NCBI RefSeq assembly: GCF_030546745.1
Contig: NZ_JAUOPD010000004.1
Span: 1 to 64,000 of the forward strand
Direction of reading: 5' to 3'
Length of the DNA stretch: 64,000 bases
Source: Thalassotalea sp. 1_MG-2023
GTDB lineage: Bacteria; Pseudomonadota; Gammaproteobacteria; Enterobacterales; Alteromonadaceae
Numbering within the stretch: position 1 is the stretch's first letter; each line of letters opens with the position of its first letter. Below the pieces are notes generated by a model. The model was not told the origin of the DNA. It saw nothing but the letters and a program-made list of their open reading frames with translations, and did not search any database. This document shows, one piece after another, positions 1-9,323 of this stretch. The translations under genes were made by a program, and so were the position numbers.

Positions 1-76
1 CGAACTCAGTAGTGAAATGCAATAGCGCCGATGGTAGTGTGGGAGTTCCCATGTGAGAGTAGGACATCATCAAGCT
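1..76 (+). rRNA. rrf: 5S ribosomal RNA, 3' part (cut by window edge)
   Basis: Bases 1-66 are identical to bases 209-274 of the complete 5S copy that follows, so this is the last two thirds of a 5S rRNA. Its 3' end reads catcatcaagc instead of cattaccaga, so the closing helix differs from the second copy. The upstream rrn genes lie outside the window. A strong terminator follows at 88-116. Confidence 0.93.
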
Positions 77-87
77 TTTATTTAGAG

Positions 88-116
88 AAACCCGTAGCGA
101 AAGCTACGGGTTTTTT
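88..116 (+). terminator. Rho-independent terminator after first 5S
   Basis: Stem aaacccgtagc / gctacgggttt (11 bp, GAAA tetraloop) followed by a T run. It separates the two 5S genes. Confidence 0.9.
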
Positions 117-168
117 AACCTCTAATGATTAAATAATTATTAAGTTGTTTAACCATTAAAGGTTTTTA

Positions 169-283
169 TCTGGTAACCATAGCATTGTAGAACCACCTGA
201 TTCCATGCCGAACTCAGTAGTGAAATGCAATAGCGCCGATGGTAGTGTGGGAGTTCCCATGTGAGAGTAGGACATTACCAGAT
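169..283 (+). rRNA. rrf: 5S ribosomal RNA
   Basis: A complete 5S rRNA of about 115 nt. The ends tctggtaa and ttaccaga are perfectly complementary and form helix I. The interior carries the expected ccatgccgaactcag and the gtgggagttcccatgtgagagtagg block. It is a second 5S gene of the same rrn operon, about 95 nt after the first copy, and has its own terminator at 292-321. The exact ends are set by the terminal helix, within a base or two. Confidence 0.95.
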
Positions 284-291
284 TCTTATTT

Positions 292-321
292 AAGCCCTTG
301 TCTAGCGACAAGGGCTTTTTT
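292..321 (+). terminator. Terminator after second 5S
   Basis: Stem aagcccttgtc / gacaagggctt (11 bp, 4-nt loop) followed by Ts. It ends the rrn operon 30 nt before epmA. Confidence 0.9.
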
Positions 322-350
322 CGTTTACAGTAGTTTTATTTTATTTATCT

Positions 351-1310
351 ATGTTTGAACCCACGTTAACTTGGCAGAATGCTAAGAAAAGAGCTGAAGT
401 GATACATCAGATCAGATCCTTTTTTTATCAAAAAGGTGTTGTTGAAGTAGAAACGCCTTTATTATCACAAGGTACAGTGACAGATAGATACATGGAAGCC
501 TTCTCCACTCAACCTAATGGTACTGCGCCATCACCCACTTATTATTTACAAACTTCGCCAGAATTTGCAATGAAAAGGCTTTTATCTGCGGGTTACAAAG
601 ATATTTATCAACTCTGTAAAGCTTTTAGAGATGAAGAACAAGGCAGGTATCATAATCCTGAATTTACTATTCTTGAATGGTATCGTGTTGGTATTGATCA
701 CCGAGAGTTAATGAAAGAAGTTGATGCTTTATTAATGTCAGTATTAGCTTGCAAGTCATCAGAAATTATTACTTATAGAAATATTTTTATTAATGAGCTA
801 GCAATCGATCCTTTACTTGCAAGTGTGGAGCAATTGAAACATTTGCTTTATGAAAAAGGGGTTGAAGGAGATTGGATTGTAAATGAAGTGGATAAGGATA
901 TTTTGCTACAGGTGTTATTTTCTGAGTGTATTGAAAAAAATATCGGGCAAGATAAACCTTGTATCGTCTATGAATTTCCAGCATCACAAGCATCCCTTGC
1001 TAAAATTTGCCAAGAGAATCCGAAAGTCTCTGAAAGATTCGAGGTATATTTTAAAGGTATTGAACTCGCGAATGGCTTTCATGAGCTACGCGATGCTACA
1101 GAGCAATTAGCACGGTTTGAACGAGATAATATCCACAGGGTTAACGAAGGAAAAGAGGCTAAACCGATTGATAAACGTTTCATACAAGCTCTAGAATCAG
1201 GGTTACCAAGTTGCTCAGGGGTCGCATTAGGTATCGATAGACTTTTGATGATTGCGTTAGGTTTAAACCATATTGAACAGTCAATCTGTTTTATGTTTAA
1301 TAATGCTTAA
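351..1310 (+). CDS. epmA: EF-P lysine ligase EpmA (PoxA/GenX)
   Basis: A 319-residue protein of the class II lysyl-tRNA synthetase fold without the N-terminal anticodon-binding domain, the hallmark of EpmA, which attaches (R)-beta-lysine to elongation factor P. Class II motif 2 is at about residues 91-110 (AFRDEEQGRYHNPEF) and motif 3 near residues 290-304 (GVALGIDRLLMIALG). Length is close to E. coli EpmA (325). The ATG at 351 lies 30 nt after the 5S terminator, so its promoter must be in that short gap or overlap the terminator; transcription leaking past the terminator is the alternative. No epmB partner is in the window. Confidence 0.93.
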   Translation: MFEPTLTWQNAKKRAEVIHQIRSFFYQKGVVEVETPLLSQGTVTDRYMEAFSTQPNGTAPSPTYYLQTSPEFAMKRLLSAGYKDIYQLCKAFRDEEQGRYHNPEFTILEWYRVGIDHRELMKEVDALLMSVLACKSSEIITYRNIFINELAIDPLLASVEQLKHLLYEKGVEGDWIVNEVDKDILLQVLFSECIEKNIGQDKPCIVYEFPASQASLAKICQENPKVSERFEVYFKGIELANGFHELRDATEQLARFERDNIHRVNEGKEAKPIDKRFIQALESGLPSCSGVALGIDRLLMIALGLNHIEQSICFMFNNA

Positions 1311-1382
1311 TAGTTTATATTGTGACAATGTATCATGTGTGATATTATCTCATTAATTACTTAGGATAAGGTTAAGTTCATT

Positions 1383-1763
1383 GTGTTAGATAGAATTGGT
1401 ATTACAGCGACATCTCTATGTGCATTACATTGCATATTGCTGCCTGTTATCTTACCTGCACTTCCTTTATTGGGGTTAAGCTTCTTAGCTGACCATACTT
1501 GGGAGCATGTATTTTTACTTGTGACAGGTATTCTTGGTTCTATAGCAATGTTTTCAGGGTTTAAACGCTATCACAAAAGGTTATATCCATTTTACTTGCT
1601 GATTTTAGGTCTAGTAATTTACTGGATGAAGCATGACTTTTCTGAACAAGCACAGCCTTTCTTTATCATAATAGGGGCAACGTTAATTGTTGCAGCCCAT
1701 GTGATTAATCTGAAGCTTTGTAATAATTGTAAACGCTGTGATGAACATGGTTGTTCAAGCTAG
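1383..1763 (+). CDS. MerC-domain membrane protein
   Basis: A 126-residue inner-membrane protein with about four hydrophobic segments. The first segment carries the CALHC cysteine pair typical of MerC-type transporters. The C-terminus ends in a Cys-rich tail (CNNCKRC, then CDEHGC absent from classical MerC), probably a metal-binding site. The start is GTG at 1383 with an AAGG-like ribosome site a few bases upstream. No mer operon is present, so mercury transport should not be assumed. Chromosomal MerC-domain proteins in marine gammaproteobacteria are of unproven function. It converges with ntrC, 9 nt away. Confidence 0.75.
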   Translation: MLDRIGITATSLCALHCILLPVILPALPLLGLSFLADHTWEHVFLLVTGILGSIAMFSGFKRYHKRLYPFYLLILGLVIYWMKHDFSEQAQPFFIIIGATLIVAAHVINLKLCNNCKRCDEHGCSS

Positions 1764-1772
1764 AGCTTGACG

Positions 1773-3173
1773 TTAAAGTTTTAAATCTTTTAACTTCCTA
1801 GTTAGTGTATTCCTGCCCCAACCAAGTTTTTTTGCCGCTTCTTGTTTATGGCCATTGGTTATTTTTAGGGCAGCTTGTATCATTATTTTTTCAAATTCCG
1901 GCAGCGCTTCTTCTAATATTCCGTTCTCTCCTGACGATAATTTTTCATTAGCCCATTGTTTAAGAAGTAGTTGCCAACTTACGCCTTCAGCATCGTAGCT
2001 GATAGCTTCTTGAGTGAGCTCGCTTGGTAAGTCTTCTAGGTGAATCTCTTTACTACTTGCCATAACAGTTAAAAATCGACAAATATTTTCAAGTTGTCTG
2101 ACATTGCCTGGCCAATCAAATTGCTTAAGGTATTCGACAGTAGGTTTGTCTAGTGTTTTCGTTTCAACGCTTAGTTCAATGGCGGCATGTTTAAGAAAGT
2201 GTTCACACAGTTGTGGGATATCTTCTCTACGTTCACGTAAACTCGGAATATGAATTCTGATAACATTTAATCGATGGAACAAGTCTTCTCTAAAGTCACC
2301 AGAACGAACTTTATCTTCTAAATTTTGATGTGTCGCCGCAAGTATACGAACGTCTACTTGAATAGGGGAGTGACCACCTACTCGATAGAATTGCCCGTCG
2401 GCTAATACTCTTAATAATCGAGTTTGAATATCTAGCGGCATATCGCCAATTTCATCAAGAAATAAGGTGCCATTATGTGCTTGTTCGAATCGACCTTGTC
2501 TTACTGAATTCGCGCCAGTGAATGCGCCTTTTTCGTGTCCGAATAATTCTGATTCGATCAAATCTTTCGGAATTGCTGCCATATTAAGTGGAATGAAAGG
2601 TTCTTTTGCCCTAGGGCTGTGCATATGCAATGCATGGGCGACAAGTTCTTTACCTGTTCCTGACTCACCATTTATTAAAACACTGATACTAGATCGAGAT
2701 AACCGTCCGATAGCTCGAAAAACTTCTTGCATAGCAGGTGCTTCACCAATTATGCCAACAGCGGCTGAGCTGGGTGCATCTTGACGCGTTTTCGCTTTTA
2801 CTTCGTGTGCATGAGCTAAGGCACGTTTGCTTAATGCAAGTGCCTCATCAATATCAAATGGTTTAGGTAAGTATTCGAATGCCCCACCCTGATACGCATT
2901 AACTGCGCTATCTAAGTCTGAGTGCGCGGTCATAATGATCACAGGAATATCAGGAAAACGTAAATTTATATCATTTAATAACTCCATACCATCGATATTA
3001 GGCATGCGAATATCAGATATGATCACTTCGGGTTGGCCGTGATCTAGAGCAGTTAACACATTTTCTGCACTATCAAATGACGCGGAACTGATATTTGCAT
3101 TTGCAAAGGCTTTTTCTAATACCCAACGAATGGAACTGTCATCGTCTACAACCCAAATTTGTTCTGTAATCAT
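1773..3173 (-). CDS. ntrC: Nitrogen regulation response regulator NtrC
   Basis: A 466-residue sigma-54 activator (E. coli NtrC is 469). The receiver domain is at 1-120 with phospho-acceptor D54 (ISDIRMP). The AAA+ domain has Walker A GESGTGKE at 169-176 and the sigma-54 contact loop GAFTGA at 216-221. A Fis-type helix-turn-helix lies at the C-terminus (EAAKKLGWGRNTL). Phosphorylated by NtrB under nitrogen limitation, it activates glnA. Its start overlaps the ntrB stop by 4 nt, so the two are translationally coupled. An NtrC-type site sits just upstream of ntrB, which suggests autoregulation. Confidence 0.97.
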   Translation of the reverse strand: MITEQIWVVDDDSSIRWVLEKAFANANISSASFDSAENVLTALDHGQPEVIISDIRMPNIDGMELLNDINLRFPDIPVIIMTAHSDLDSAVNAYQGGAFEYLPKPFDIDEALALSKRALAHAHEVKAKTRQDAPSSAAVGIIGEAPAMQEVFRAIGRLSRSSISVLINGESGTGKELVAHALHMHSPRAKEPFIPLNMAAIPKDLIESELFGHEKGAFTGANSVRQGRFEQAHNGTLFLDEIGDMPLDIQTRLLRVLADGQFYRVGGHSPIQVDVRILAATHQNLEDKVRSGDFREDLFHRLNVIRIHIPSLRERREDIPQLCEHFLKHAAIELSVETKTLDKPTVEYLKQFDWPGNVRQLENICRFLTVMASSKEIHLEDLPSELTQEAISYDAEGVSWQLLLKQWANEKLSSGENGILEEALPEFEKIMIQAALKITNGHKQEAAKKLGWGRNTLTRKLKDLKL

Positions 3174-4258
3174 GGCGTTTTATCTTCTGAAATTGGTAAT
3201 AAAATAATAAATTCGGTATGACCCGGGCGACTAATACAGGAAATTTTCCCTTTGTGTTGGTTTATGAGCGTTTGTGAAATAGCAAGGCCTAAGCCAGTGC
3301 CATTAGAGCGTCCTGAAACCATAGGATAGAATAAGGTGTCTTGAATTTTACTTGGGATGCCAGGCCCATTATCGATAATGCTAATTTGTGCCGCAAGTTT
3401 AATGCGACGGCCATTAATCGTTTTATTACTGGCAGCGCGTGTTTTTAATCGCACTACACCACTTTCGCCGATAACTTGAATGGCATTACTGACTATGTTT
3501 AGTAACGCTTGCTGTATTTTATCAGCATCAAATTTTATGTCTGGTAACGAAGGGTCGTAATCTTTAATAATTTTGATGTCGTGAGGATTATTGAAGCTAA
3601 CAAGCTGAGCAACTTTTTCCAGTATAAGGTGAATATTTTGACTGTTAAAATCTGGCAATTGATTAGGGCCTAATAAGCGATCAACTAAATTTGTTAACCT
3701 GTCTGCTTGTTCAATAATCATTGCTGTGTATTCTTGTTGATCTGGCGTAAGTTCTTTATTGAGTAGTTGAGCAGCACCTCGTAAGCCACCAAGTGGATTT
3801 TTTATTTCGTGCGCTAAACCGCGAATTAAATCACGCGCAGACTCCCACTGTTGATGCTGAAATGCTTCTTCACTAATTTGTTTTTGTTGATCAATTTGTT
3901 TAATTTCAAGCAATATAAACGGAGCGTTATCTAAGGAAAATGAGGAAGCTGTTAGTTCAACGGTGATTACACGTTTATCAAAAAACTCTAACACAACATC
4001 ACTATCACTAAACTCTTGGCCTGAGGTCAACAGTTGTTTTAAACGTATACTACTAATGGGGCTATTAAAAAAAACATGTTGTAAACTTTGATTGCGCAAC
4101 TTGTTAAGGCTTTTAACTAATAATGCTTCGGTAGCTGGATTTGCGTATTGAATGTTTAATTGGCTATCAAGCACAATCACAGCCGTTACCATATGATTGG
4201 GTAAATTCTGTTGATAATATAATTTTGCTGTTGCGTCTAATTTTTTTGTACTAGGCAT
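3170..4258 (-). CDS. ntrB: Nitrogen sensor histidine kinase NtrB
   Basis: Cytoplasmic sensor kinase of the NtrBC system. It has an N-terminal PAS domain, then the H-box GLAHEIKNPLGG (phospho-accepting His at residue 155 of the longest reading frame) and a C-terminal HATPase with GTGLGLAIS. The longest reading frame begins at a GTG (4273), but that codon lies inside a near-perfect NtrC operator (4269-4285). The next in-frame ATG at 4258 follows an AGAGG ribosome site by 4 nt. I therefore place the start at 4258 (362 residues). It is co-transcribed with ntrC. Confidence 0.93.
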   Translation of the reverse strand: MPSTKKLDATAKLYYQQNLPNHMVTAVIVLDSQLNIQYANPATEALLVKSLNKLRNQSLQHVFFNSPISSIRLKQLLTSGQEFSDSDVVLEFFDKRVITVELTASSFSLDNAPFILLEIKQIDQQKQISEEAFQHQQWESARDLIRGLAHEIKNPLGGLRGAAQLLNKELTPDQQEYTAMIIEQADRLTNLVDRLLGPNQLPDFNSQNIHLILEKVAQLVSFNNPHDIKIIKDYDPSLPDIKFDADKIQQALLNIVSNAIQVIGESGVVRLKTRAASNKTINGRRIKLAAQISIIDNGPGIPSKIQDTLFYPMVSGRSNGTGLGLAISQTLINQHKGKISCISRPGHTEFIILLPISEDKTP

Positions 4259-4268
4259 AAAACCTCTA

Positions 4269-4285
4269 TGCACTAAAATGGTGCG
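4269..4285 (-). promoter_or_regulatory. NtrC-binding site upstream of ntrB
   Basis: TGCACTAAAATGGTGCG matches the enterobacterial NtrC consensus (TGCAC-N5/6-GGTGCA) with one deviation at the last base. It lies about 10 bp upstream of the preferred ntrB start, a position suited to autogenous repression. No RNA polymerase site was assigned here. Confidence 0.75.
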
Positions 4286-4335
4286 AATATTTTTTAGTGT
4301 AAAGTTAAAACCTATTTATTGCACGATTATATCGG

Positions 4336-4863
4336 CTAATTAGCGCTTATTTTTGAAGCTCTGTGCATATAAAAGGTTATTTGCTTAGACGATGCAATAA
4401 CCTTGCCTTTCTCATTAAGGAGAGATAATTTTAATTGATGCTCGCCCCTGTCAATATTAGACAGCCTAAACTGAGCATAGCTTTGCGGAGAGTTGTAAGG
4501 TTTATTATCGAGTAAAAGTTGAATAGTGTGCCCTTGTTTAAATAAGGGTTTTATTCTACCTTGCACCAAAAGAGAACCAGTATTGTCTCGAATAGTTTGT
4601 TTATTGCTAGGTTGGGTAATTTCGACATTGAATTTATCTTCGATTACTTTAGGCTTTATATCAAGAATGGATGTATCCACATGGGTAGAGATAATGTTTT
4701 TTTCTTGAACCTCAACTTCTTCAGCGCCGGGGCGTGGGGTATCTGAATAAACGACTTTGCCAGATTCATCAACCCAAACATAGACCTTGGTAGATGCAGC
4801 ATCAGCCACTTGTGAGAAAGAGATGCAAAGCATTAGAGCACAAATTAAATAGATATTTTTCAA
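4336..4863 (-). CDS. DUF4124-domain exported protein
   Basis: A 175-residue protein with an N-terminal signal peptide (cleavage probably after VADA near residue 22). A DUF4124 motif follows (VYVWVDESGKVVYSDTPRPGAEEV), a short exported domain common next to glnA/ntrBC in gammaproteobacteria. The C-terminal part looks like a beta-sandwich. The function is unknown; it probably acts in the periplasm. It lies between glnA and ntrB in the same orientation but is separated from glnA by a terminator. Confidence 0.8.
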   Translation of the reverse strand: MKNIYLICALMLCISFSQVADAASTKVYVWVDESGKVVYSDTPRPGAEEVEVQEKNIISTHVDTSILDIKPKVIEDKFNVEITQPSNKQTIRDNTGSLLVQGRIKPLFKQGHTIQLLLDNKPYNSPQSYAQFRLSNIDRGEHQLKLSLLNEKGKVIASSKQITFYMHRASKISAN

Positions 4864-4927
4864 TGTGTACTCCTTTTAAATAAATCGATTACCTTTTAAT
4901 CTATCGAAAAAATATCAAATTAGCTAC

Positions 4928-4955
4928 AAAAAAGCTCACCGAAGTGAGCTTTTTC
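4928..4955 (-). terminator. Terminator after glnA
   Basis: Stem aaaaagctcac / gtgagcttttt around a 4-nt loop, with T runs on both strands, 23 nt after the glnA stop. It insulates glnA from the DUF4124-ntrBC genes. Confidence 0.88.
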
Positions 4956-4977
4956 TTTAATCTCAGTAAATTACTGA

Positions 4978-6384
4978 TTAAAGGCTGTAATACATTTGGA
5001 ACTCAACTGGGTGAGTTGTCATATTTAGTGTTTCAACTTCTTCACGCTTTAAGCCGATATATGCATTTATCATATCTGTATCCATTACGCCGCCAGCTGT
5101 TAAGAAATCATTATCTGCTTCAAGTGCGTCTAGCGCTTCTTCAAGCGATGAGGCGACTTGTGGGATCGCTGCTGCTTCTTCTGCAGGCAGGTCGTACAAG
5201 TCTTTGTCCATTGCATCACCAGGATGGATTTTATTTTTGATACCGTCTAGGCCAGCCATTAACATTGCAGAGAATGCTAAGTAAGGGTTAGCTGTAGGAT
5301 CAGGGAAACGTGCTTCAATACGACGTGCTTTCGGTGAAGGCACCACTGGAATACGAATAGATGCTGAGCGGTTACGTGCAGAGTAAGCAAGCATTACAGG
5401 CGCTTCAAAACCTGGTACTAAACGTTTGTATGAGTTAGTTGAAGCATTAGTAAATGCGTTTAATGCTTTAGCATGCTTAATGATACCACCGATGTAATAA
5501 AGTGCAGTTTCAGAAAGTCCGCCATACTTATCACCAGCAAAAAGGTTAACGCCGTCTTTTGCTAGTGATTGATGTACATGCATACCAGTGCCGTTGTCAC
5601 CTACAAGTGGTTTAGGCATGAAAGTCGCTGTTTTACCGTAAGCATGTGCAACGTTATGAACAACATACTTGTAGATTTGTACTTCATCAGCCTTTTTAAC
5701 CATGGTGTTAAAACGACATGCGATTTCGTTTTGGCCAGCTGTTGCTACTTCATGGTGATGTGCTTCAACAACTAAGCCCATTTCTTCCATAACTAAACAC
5801 ATTGCTGAACGTAAATCTTGTGAAGAATCAACAGGTGCTACTGGGAAATAACCACCTTTTACACCTGGACGATGGCCAGTGTTGCCATCTTCATAAGAAG
5901 TGTTTGAATTCCAGGCTGCTTCTTTATCGTCGATTGAATAGCTTGCACCGCTCATGTCTGCTTTGAATTTAACGTCATCGAATACGAAAAACTCTGGTTC
6001 AGGACCAATCAGTACTGTGTCTGCTATACCTGTAGAGCGCATGTACTCTTCAGCGCGATGTGCTACTGAACGAGGATCACGGCTATAACCTTGCATTGTT
6101 CCTGGTTCAACGATGTCACAACGAATGTTTAAGGTAACTTCTTCTGTGAATGGGTCTAAAACAGCAGTCGATGCGTCAGGCATTAATACCATGTCTGATT
6201 CGTTAATGCCTTTCCAGCCTGCAATTGAAGAGCCATCAAACATTTTTCCATCTTCGAAGAAATCTTCATCAACTTGATGGTACGGTAATGAAACGTGTTG
6301 TTCTTTACCTTTTGAATCAGTAAAACGTAAGTCAACGAACTTAACGTCATTTTCTTTGATTAAGTCTAATACTGCTTGTGACAT
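4978..6384 (-). CDS. glnA: Glutamine synthetase, type I
   Basis: A 468-residue GlnA that makes glutamine from glutamate, ammonium and ATP as a dodecamer. It begins [20 protein letters not shown], which matches GlnA N-termini, so the ATG at 6384 is used rather than the longer frame from 6528. Characteristic stretches are [10 protein letters not shown], the catalytic VEAHHHEVA and [10 protein letters not shown] tyrosine within the C-terminal [19 protein letters not shown] region fits an adenylylated GS. A sigma-54 promoter (6454-6470) and an NtrC enhancer (6542-6560) lie upstream. Confidence 0.98.
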   Translation of the reverse strand: MSQAVLDLIKENDVKFVDLRFTDSKGKEQHVSLPYHQVDEDFFEDGKMFDGSSIAGWKGINESDMVLMPDASTAVLDPFTEEVTLNIRCDIVEPGTMQGYSRDPRSVAHRAEEYMRSTGIADTVLIGPEPEFFVFDDVKFKADMSGASYSIDDKEAAWNSNTSYEDGNTGHRPGVKGGYFPVAPVDSSQDLRSAMCLVMEEMGLVVEAHHHEVATAGQNEIACRFNTMVKKADEVQIYKYVVHNVAHAYGKTATFMPKPLVGDNGTGMHVHQSLAKDGVNLFAGDKYGGLSETALYYIGGIIKHAKALNAFTNASTNSYKRLVPGFEAPVMLAYSARNRSASIRIPVVPSPKARRIEARFPDPTANPYLAFSAMLMAGLDGIKNKIHPGDAMDKDLYDLPAEEAAAIPQVASSLEEALDALEADNDFLTAGGVMDTDMINAYIGLKREEVETLNMTTHPVEFQMYYSL

Positions 6385-6453
6385 GAGTGTCTCCAGTGAA
6401 ATGAACAAAATTAATATAAATGCTTGTACCGCATTTTGCTTTGCTAGGGTGTA

Positions 6454-6470
6454 AGCTAAAAGTGTGCCAA
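6454..6470 (-). promoter_or_regulatory. Sigma-54 promoter of glnA
   Basis: Read on the minus strand, TTGGCACACTTTTAGCT has GG and GC separated by exactly 10 bp. It matches the -24/-12 consensus (TGGCAC-N5-TTGCW) with one mismatch. The predicted start near 6443 gives a leader of about 60 nt to the ATG at 6384. Confidence 0.85.
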
Positions 6471-6541
6471 GCGATAACTTGTTGTAATATAAGTTCTTTT
6501 GTAAAACTAAGTTTTGCCATTGCACCAAGATGATCCTTACC

Positions 6542-6560
6542 TTGCATCTGTATGGTGCAA
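6542..6560. promoter_or_regulatory. NtrC enhancer site for glnA
   Basis: TTGCATCTGTATGGTGCAA is an inverted repeat (TTGCAYC-N5-GGTGCAA) of the NtrC type, about 100 bp upstream of the sigma-54 start. A weaker half site, TTGCACC, lies at 6520-6526 and could help form the usual tandem enhancer. Confidence 0.8.
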
Positions 6561-6620
6561 TAGCAGTGTAAGAGACAATGCGTTATTTTTCTAGCAAATG
6601 AAATTTATATTTCATTATAT

Positions 6621-6649
6621 TTTCATTGTTAGGGAGACTGCTGTACAAT
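6621..6649 (+). promoter_or_regulatory. Sigma-70 promoter of typA
   Basis: -35 TTTCAT (6621-6626), 17-bp spacer, -10 TACAAT (6644-6649). The predicted start near 6656 makes the upstream TTG (6660) unlikely as the typA initiator and favours the GTG at 6684. Confidence 0.6.
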
Positions 6650-6683
6650 ACGCGCCCAATTGAAGCCCTTTGAGCAAATTCCA

Positions 6684-8507
6684 GTGTTAGATAAATTACG
6701 TAACATCGCTATTATAGCCCACGTTGACCATGGTAAAACTACCTTGGTTGATAAATTATTAGATCAATCAGGTACATTAGATTCAAGAACAGATCTTGAA
6801 GAACGTGTGATGGACTCAAACGATATCGAAAAAGAACGCGGTATCACCATTTTGGCTAAAAATACAGCCATTAATTGGAAAGACTACAGAGTGAACATTG
6901 TGGATACTCCTGGTCACGCTGATTTCGGTGGTGAAGTTGAGCGTGTAATGTCGATGGTTGATTCTGTACTACTTATTGTAGATGCACAGGAAGGCCCTAT
7001 GCCGCAAACACGCTTTGTAACGCAAAAAGCCTTTGCTCAAGGGTTAAAGCCTATTGTTGTTATTAACAAAATTGACAAACCTGGTGCTCGTGCTGAATGG
7101 GTAATGGATCAAGTATTTGACTTATTCGATAACCTTGGTGCTACAGATGAACAATTAGACTTTCAGGTTGTTTATGCCTCAGCAATTAATGGTTGGGCAT
7201 CTTTAGAAGAAGGTGAAGAAGGCGCAGATATGACGCCGCTTTTCCAAACAATTGTTGATCAAGTACCTGCACCAGAAGCAGATCCTGAAGGTGCATTTCA
7301 AATGCAGATTTCTCAATTAGATTACAGCTCTTATTTAGGCGTAATCGGTGTTGGTCGTATCACTCGCGGTACTGTTAAACCTAACCAACAAGTGACTGTT
7401 CAGGGTGCTACTGGAAAAATACACAATGGCAAGGTAGGAAAAGTATTTGGCTACTTAGGCTTAGAGCGTCACGAAACAGATTTAGCTGAAGCTGGTGATA
7501 TTATTGCTATTACGGGTTTAGGCGAATTAAAAATATCAGATACAATTTGCTGTCCAAATGAAGTTGCACCTTTACCACCGTTATCTGTTGATGAACCTAC
7601 AGTAACAATGACATTCCAAGTAAATACATCACCTTTTTCAGGTAAAGAAGGTAAGTATGTTACTTCGCGTAATATCAAAGATCGTTTAGATAAAGAACTT
7701 GTTCATAATGTTGCTTTACGCGTTGAACAATTAGACGATCCAGATAAATTCAAAGTGTCTGGCCGTGGCGAACTTCATTTAGGTATTTTAATTGAAAATA
7801 TGCGTCGTGAAGGTTATGAATTAGCTGTTTCTCGTCCTGAAGTTATTATGCGTGAAGTAGATGGTCAAATTGAAGAGCCTTATGAAACAGTAACAATTGA
7901 TGTTGAAGAAGAACATCAAGGTTCAATCATGGAAAAAATGGGCTTACGTAAAGCGGAGCTTACTGACATGGCCCCTGATGGTAAAGGTCGTATTCGCATG
8001 GACTTTATCATGCCAAGCCGTGGTTTAATTGGTTTCCAAACTGAGTTTATGACATTAACGTCAGGTTCTGGTTTGATTTATCATACGTTCTTCGAGTATG
8101 GACCACATAAAGGCGGTGAAATTGGCCAACGCTTGAACGGTGTAATGATCGCTAATGCTACGGGTAAGGCGTTAACTAATGCTTTATTCAATCTACAGGA
8201 ACGTGGTCGTTTAATGATTGGTCATGGTGTTGAAGTTTATGAAGGTATGGTCATCGGTATTCATAGCCGTGATAATGACCTGACAGTAAATGCCCTTAAA
8301 GGTAAGCAGTTAACTAACGTACGTGCGTCAGGAACTGACGAAGCGCAAGTGTTAACACCGCCAATCTTGATGACATTAGAGCAAGCATTAGAATTTATTG
8401 ATGACGATGAGCTTGTTGAAGTAACACCAGAGAATATTCGTATTCGTAAGAAATGGTTAAAAGAGTCTGATAGAAAGCGTGAAAGTAGAACGGCTAAAAA
8501 GTCATAG
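6684..8507 (+). CDS. typA: Ribosome-associated GTPase BipA/TypA
   Basis: A translational GTPase of the EF-G family that binds the 70S ribosome and helps 50S assembly and stress adaptation. G1 [11 protein letters not shown]3 [10 protein letters not shown] and G4 NKIDKPG are visible, followed by beta-barrel, EF-G-like and BipA C-terminal domains. The longest frame starts with TTG at 6660, only about 11 bp after a -10 box. The GTG at 6684 gives 607 residues and an N-terminus ([12 protein letters not shown]) aligning with E. coli [12 protein letters not shown]. It is divergent from glnA, as in enterobacteria. It ends at a clear terminator. Confidence 0.96.
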   Translation: MLDKLRNIAIIAHVDHGKTTLVDKLLDQSGTLDSRTDLEERVMDSNDIEKERGITILAKNTAINWKDYRVNIVDTPGHADFGGEVERVMSMVDSVLLIVDAQEGPMPQTRFVTQKAFAQGLKPIVVINKIDKPGARAEWVMDQVFDLFDNLGATDEQLDFQVVYASAINGWASLEEGEEGADMTPLFQTIVDQVPAPEADPEGAFQMQISQLDYSSYLGVIGVGRITRGTVKPNQQVTVQGATGKIHNGKVGKVFGYLGLERHETDLAEAGDIIAITGLGELKISDTICCPNEVAPLPPLSVDEPTVTMTFQVNTSPFSGKEGKYVTSRNIKDRLDKELVHNVALRVEQLDDPDKFKVSGRGELHLGILIENMRREGYELAVSRPEVIMREVDGQIEEPYETVTIDVEEEHQGSIMEKMGLRKAELTDMAPDGKGRIRMDFIMPSRGLIGFQTEFMTLTSGSGLIYHTFFEYGPHKGGEIGQRLNGVMIANATGKALTNALFNLQERGRLMIGHGVEVYEGMVIGIHSRDNDLTVNALKGKQLTNVRASGTDEAQVLTPPILMTLEQALEFIDDDELVEVTPENIRIRKKWLKESDRKRESRTAKKS

Positions 8508-8536
8508 TTTTATTTATTCGCAATAAATTAGCAATA

Positions 8537-8567
8537 AAAATACCGCGTAATTCGCGGTATTTTTTTG
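8537..8567 (+). terminator. Terminator after typA
   Basis: Stem aaaataccgcg / cgcggtatttt with a long T run, 30 nt after the typA stop. Confidence 0.9.
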
Positions 8568-9105
8568 CCTTTTAAAACTGTTATGGTGTTGTGTTCGGCT
8601 TGCAATATCTATCGCTGTAGTGACTGAAGAACGTTTCATTTTTATACGTGAAACAGTAGTAGGAAAATATGTAAAATACGATGTAATGCCATTTCGTCTA
8701 AGAAAGTGAGTGCTTAGCGAGAATTTAAAGGTGTAGAAGCACAGGTTAGTTGTTCCCGACCTAACTTAAGCGCCTACATCCTTCTACGCAAGGCACTGAT
8801 TGCAGAGAATAGTTATTCTATTGTTAAAATCAATTTAATAGTAAGGTAAGTCAAAGCAGCAGAGTTTGTGAGATATATCTCAAGCTGCTGTCAGCATTTT
8901 GATTATTCTCTATCATATATATCCAGTAGTGCTTTTTAACCTTTTAATTTTAATAGGTTTTACTTTTTTTGAGTTTTGGTTTGTGTTTTCTAATAACTTA
9001 AGGATATTAATGCTCGCTGGCTGAATGCTCATTCAGTGCTACACTTATTTCCATAGTAAATACCTGATCTTGAATGCTATGGAGTGGTTAGCAAGGGGTG
9101 TAGTA
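8568..9105. other. Gene-poor interval with palindrome
   Basis: No convincing gene is seen on either strand between the typA terminator and the small ORF at 9106. The interval holds a perfect 14-bp palindrome, tgagatatatctca, at 8869-8882. It is nested in a larger hairpin whose arms are agcagc (8855-8860) and gctgct (8884-8889). A second dyad, agaatagttattct, lies at about 8813-8826. It could host an uncharacterised RNA or be a decayed gene; neither can be shown here. Confidence 0.5.
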
Positions 9106-9285
9106 ATGGAAAGAAATAACATAAACAGGTTAAATGTGCTTTTTGAAAAAGCGATGTCTAACCAAGCAAATTTACTGGAGCGTAAAGAGCTGAATCGGCT
9201 TTATCAAGCGTTTATTGATGACGGACGTGATAAACCAAAAGCTACGGTTATTAGGCATGAACACATAAAAGTAGCAATTGGATAA
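9106..9285 (+). CDS. Small protein of unknown function (59 aa)
   Basis: The open frame runs from 9025, but the ATG at 9106 has a strong AAGGGG ribosome site 7 nt upstream and is preferred. The product is 59 residues, hydrophilic and mostly helical (NINRLNVLFEKAM, LERKELNRLYQAFI), with no signal peptide or membrane segment. The next ORF, 38 nt downstream, is the same length with a similar helical N-terminal half, so the two may be a divergent tandem pair in one transcript. I do not recognise a family. Confidence 0.6.
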   Translation: MERNNINRLNVLFEKAMSNQANLLERKELNRLYQAFIDDGRDKPKATVIRHEHIKVAIG

Positions 9286-9323
9286 GAGAATAAACATAAC
9301 AATAACGATAAAAGGAATTAAAG

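Noticed and set aside
4273-4273. GTG start for ntrB
   Set aside because: The codon lies inside an NtrC-type operator, while ATG 4258 has its own AGAGG site.
6385-6528. N-terminal extension of glnA
   Set aside because: The added 48 residues are unlike any GlnA and the segment contains the sigma-54 promoter.
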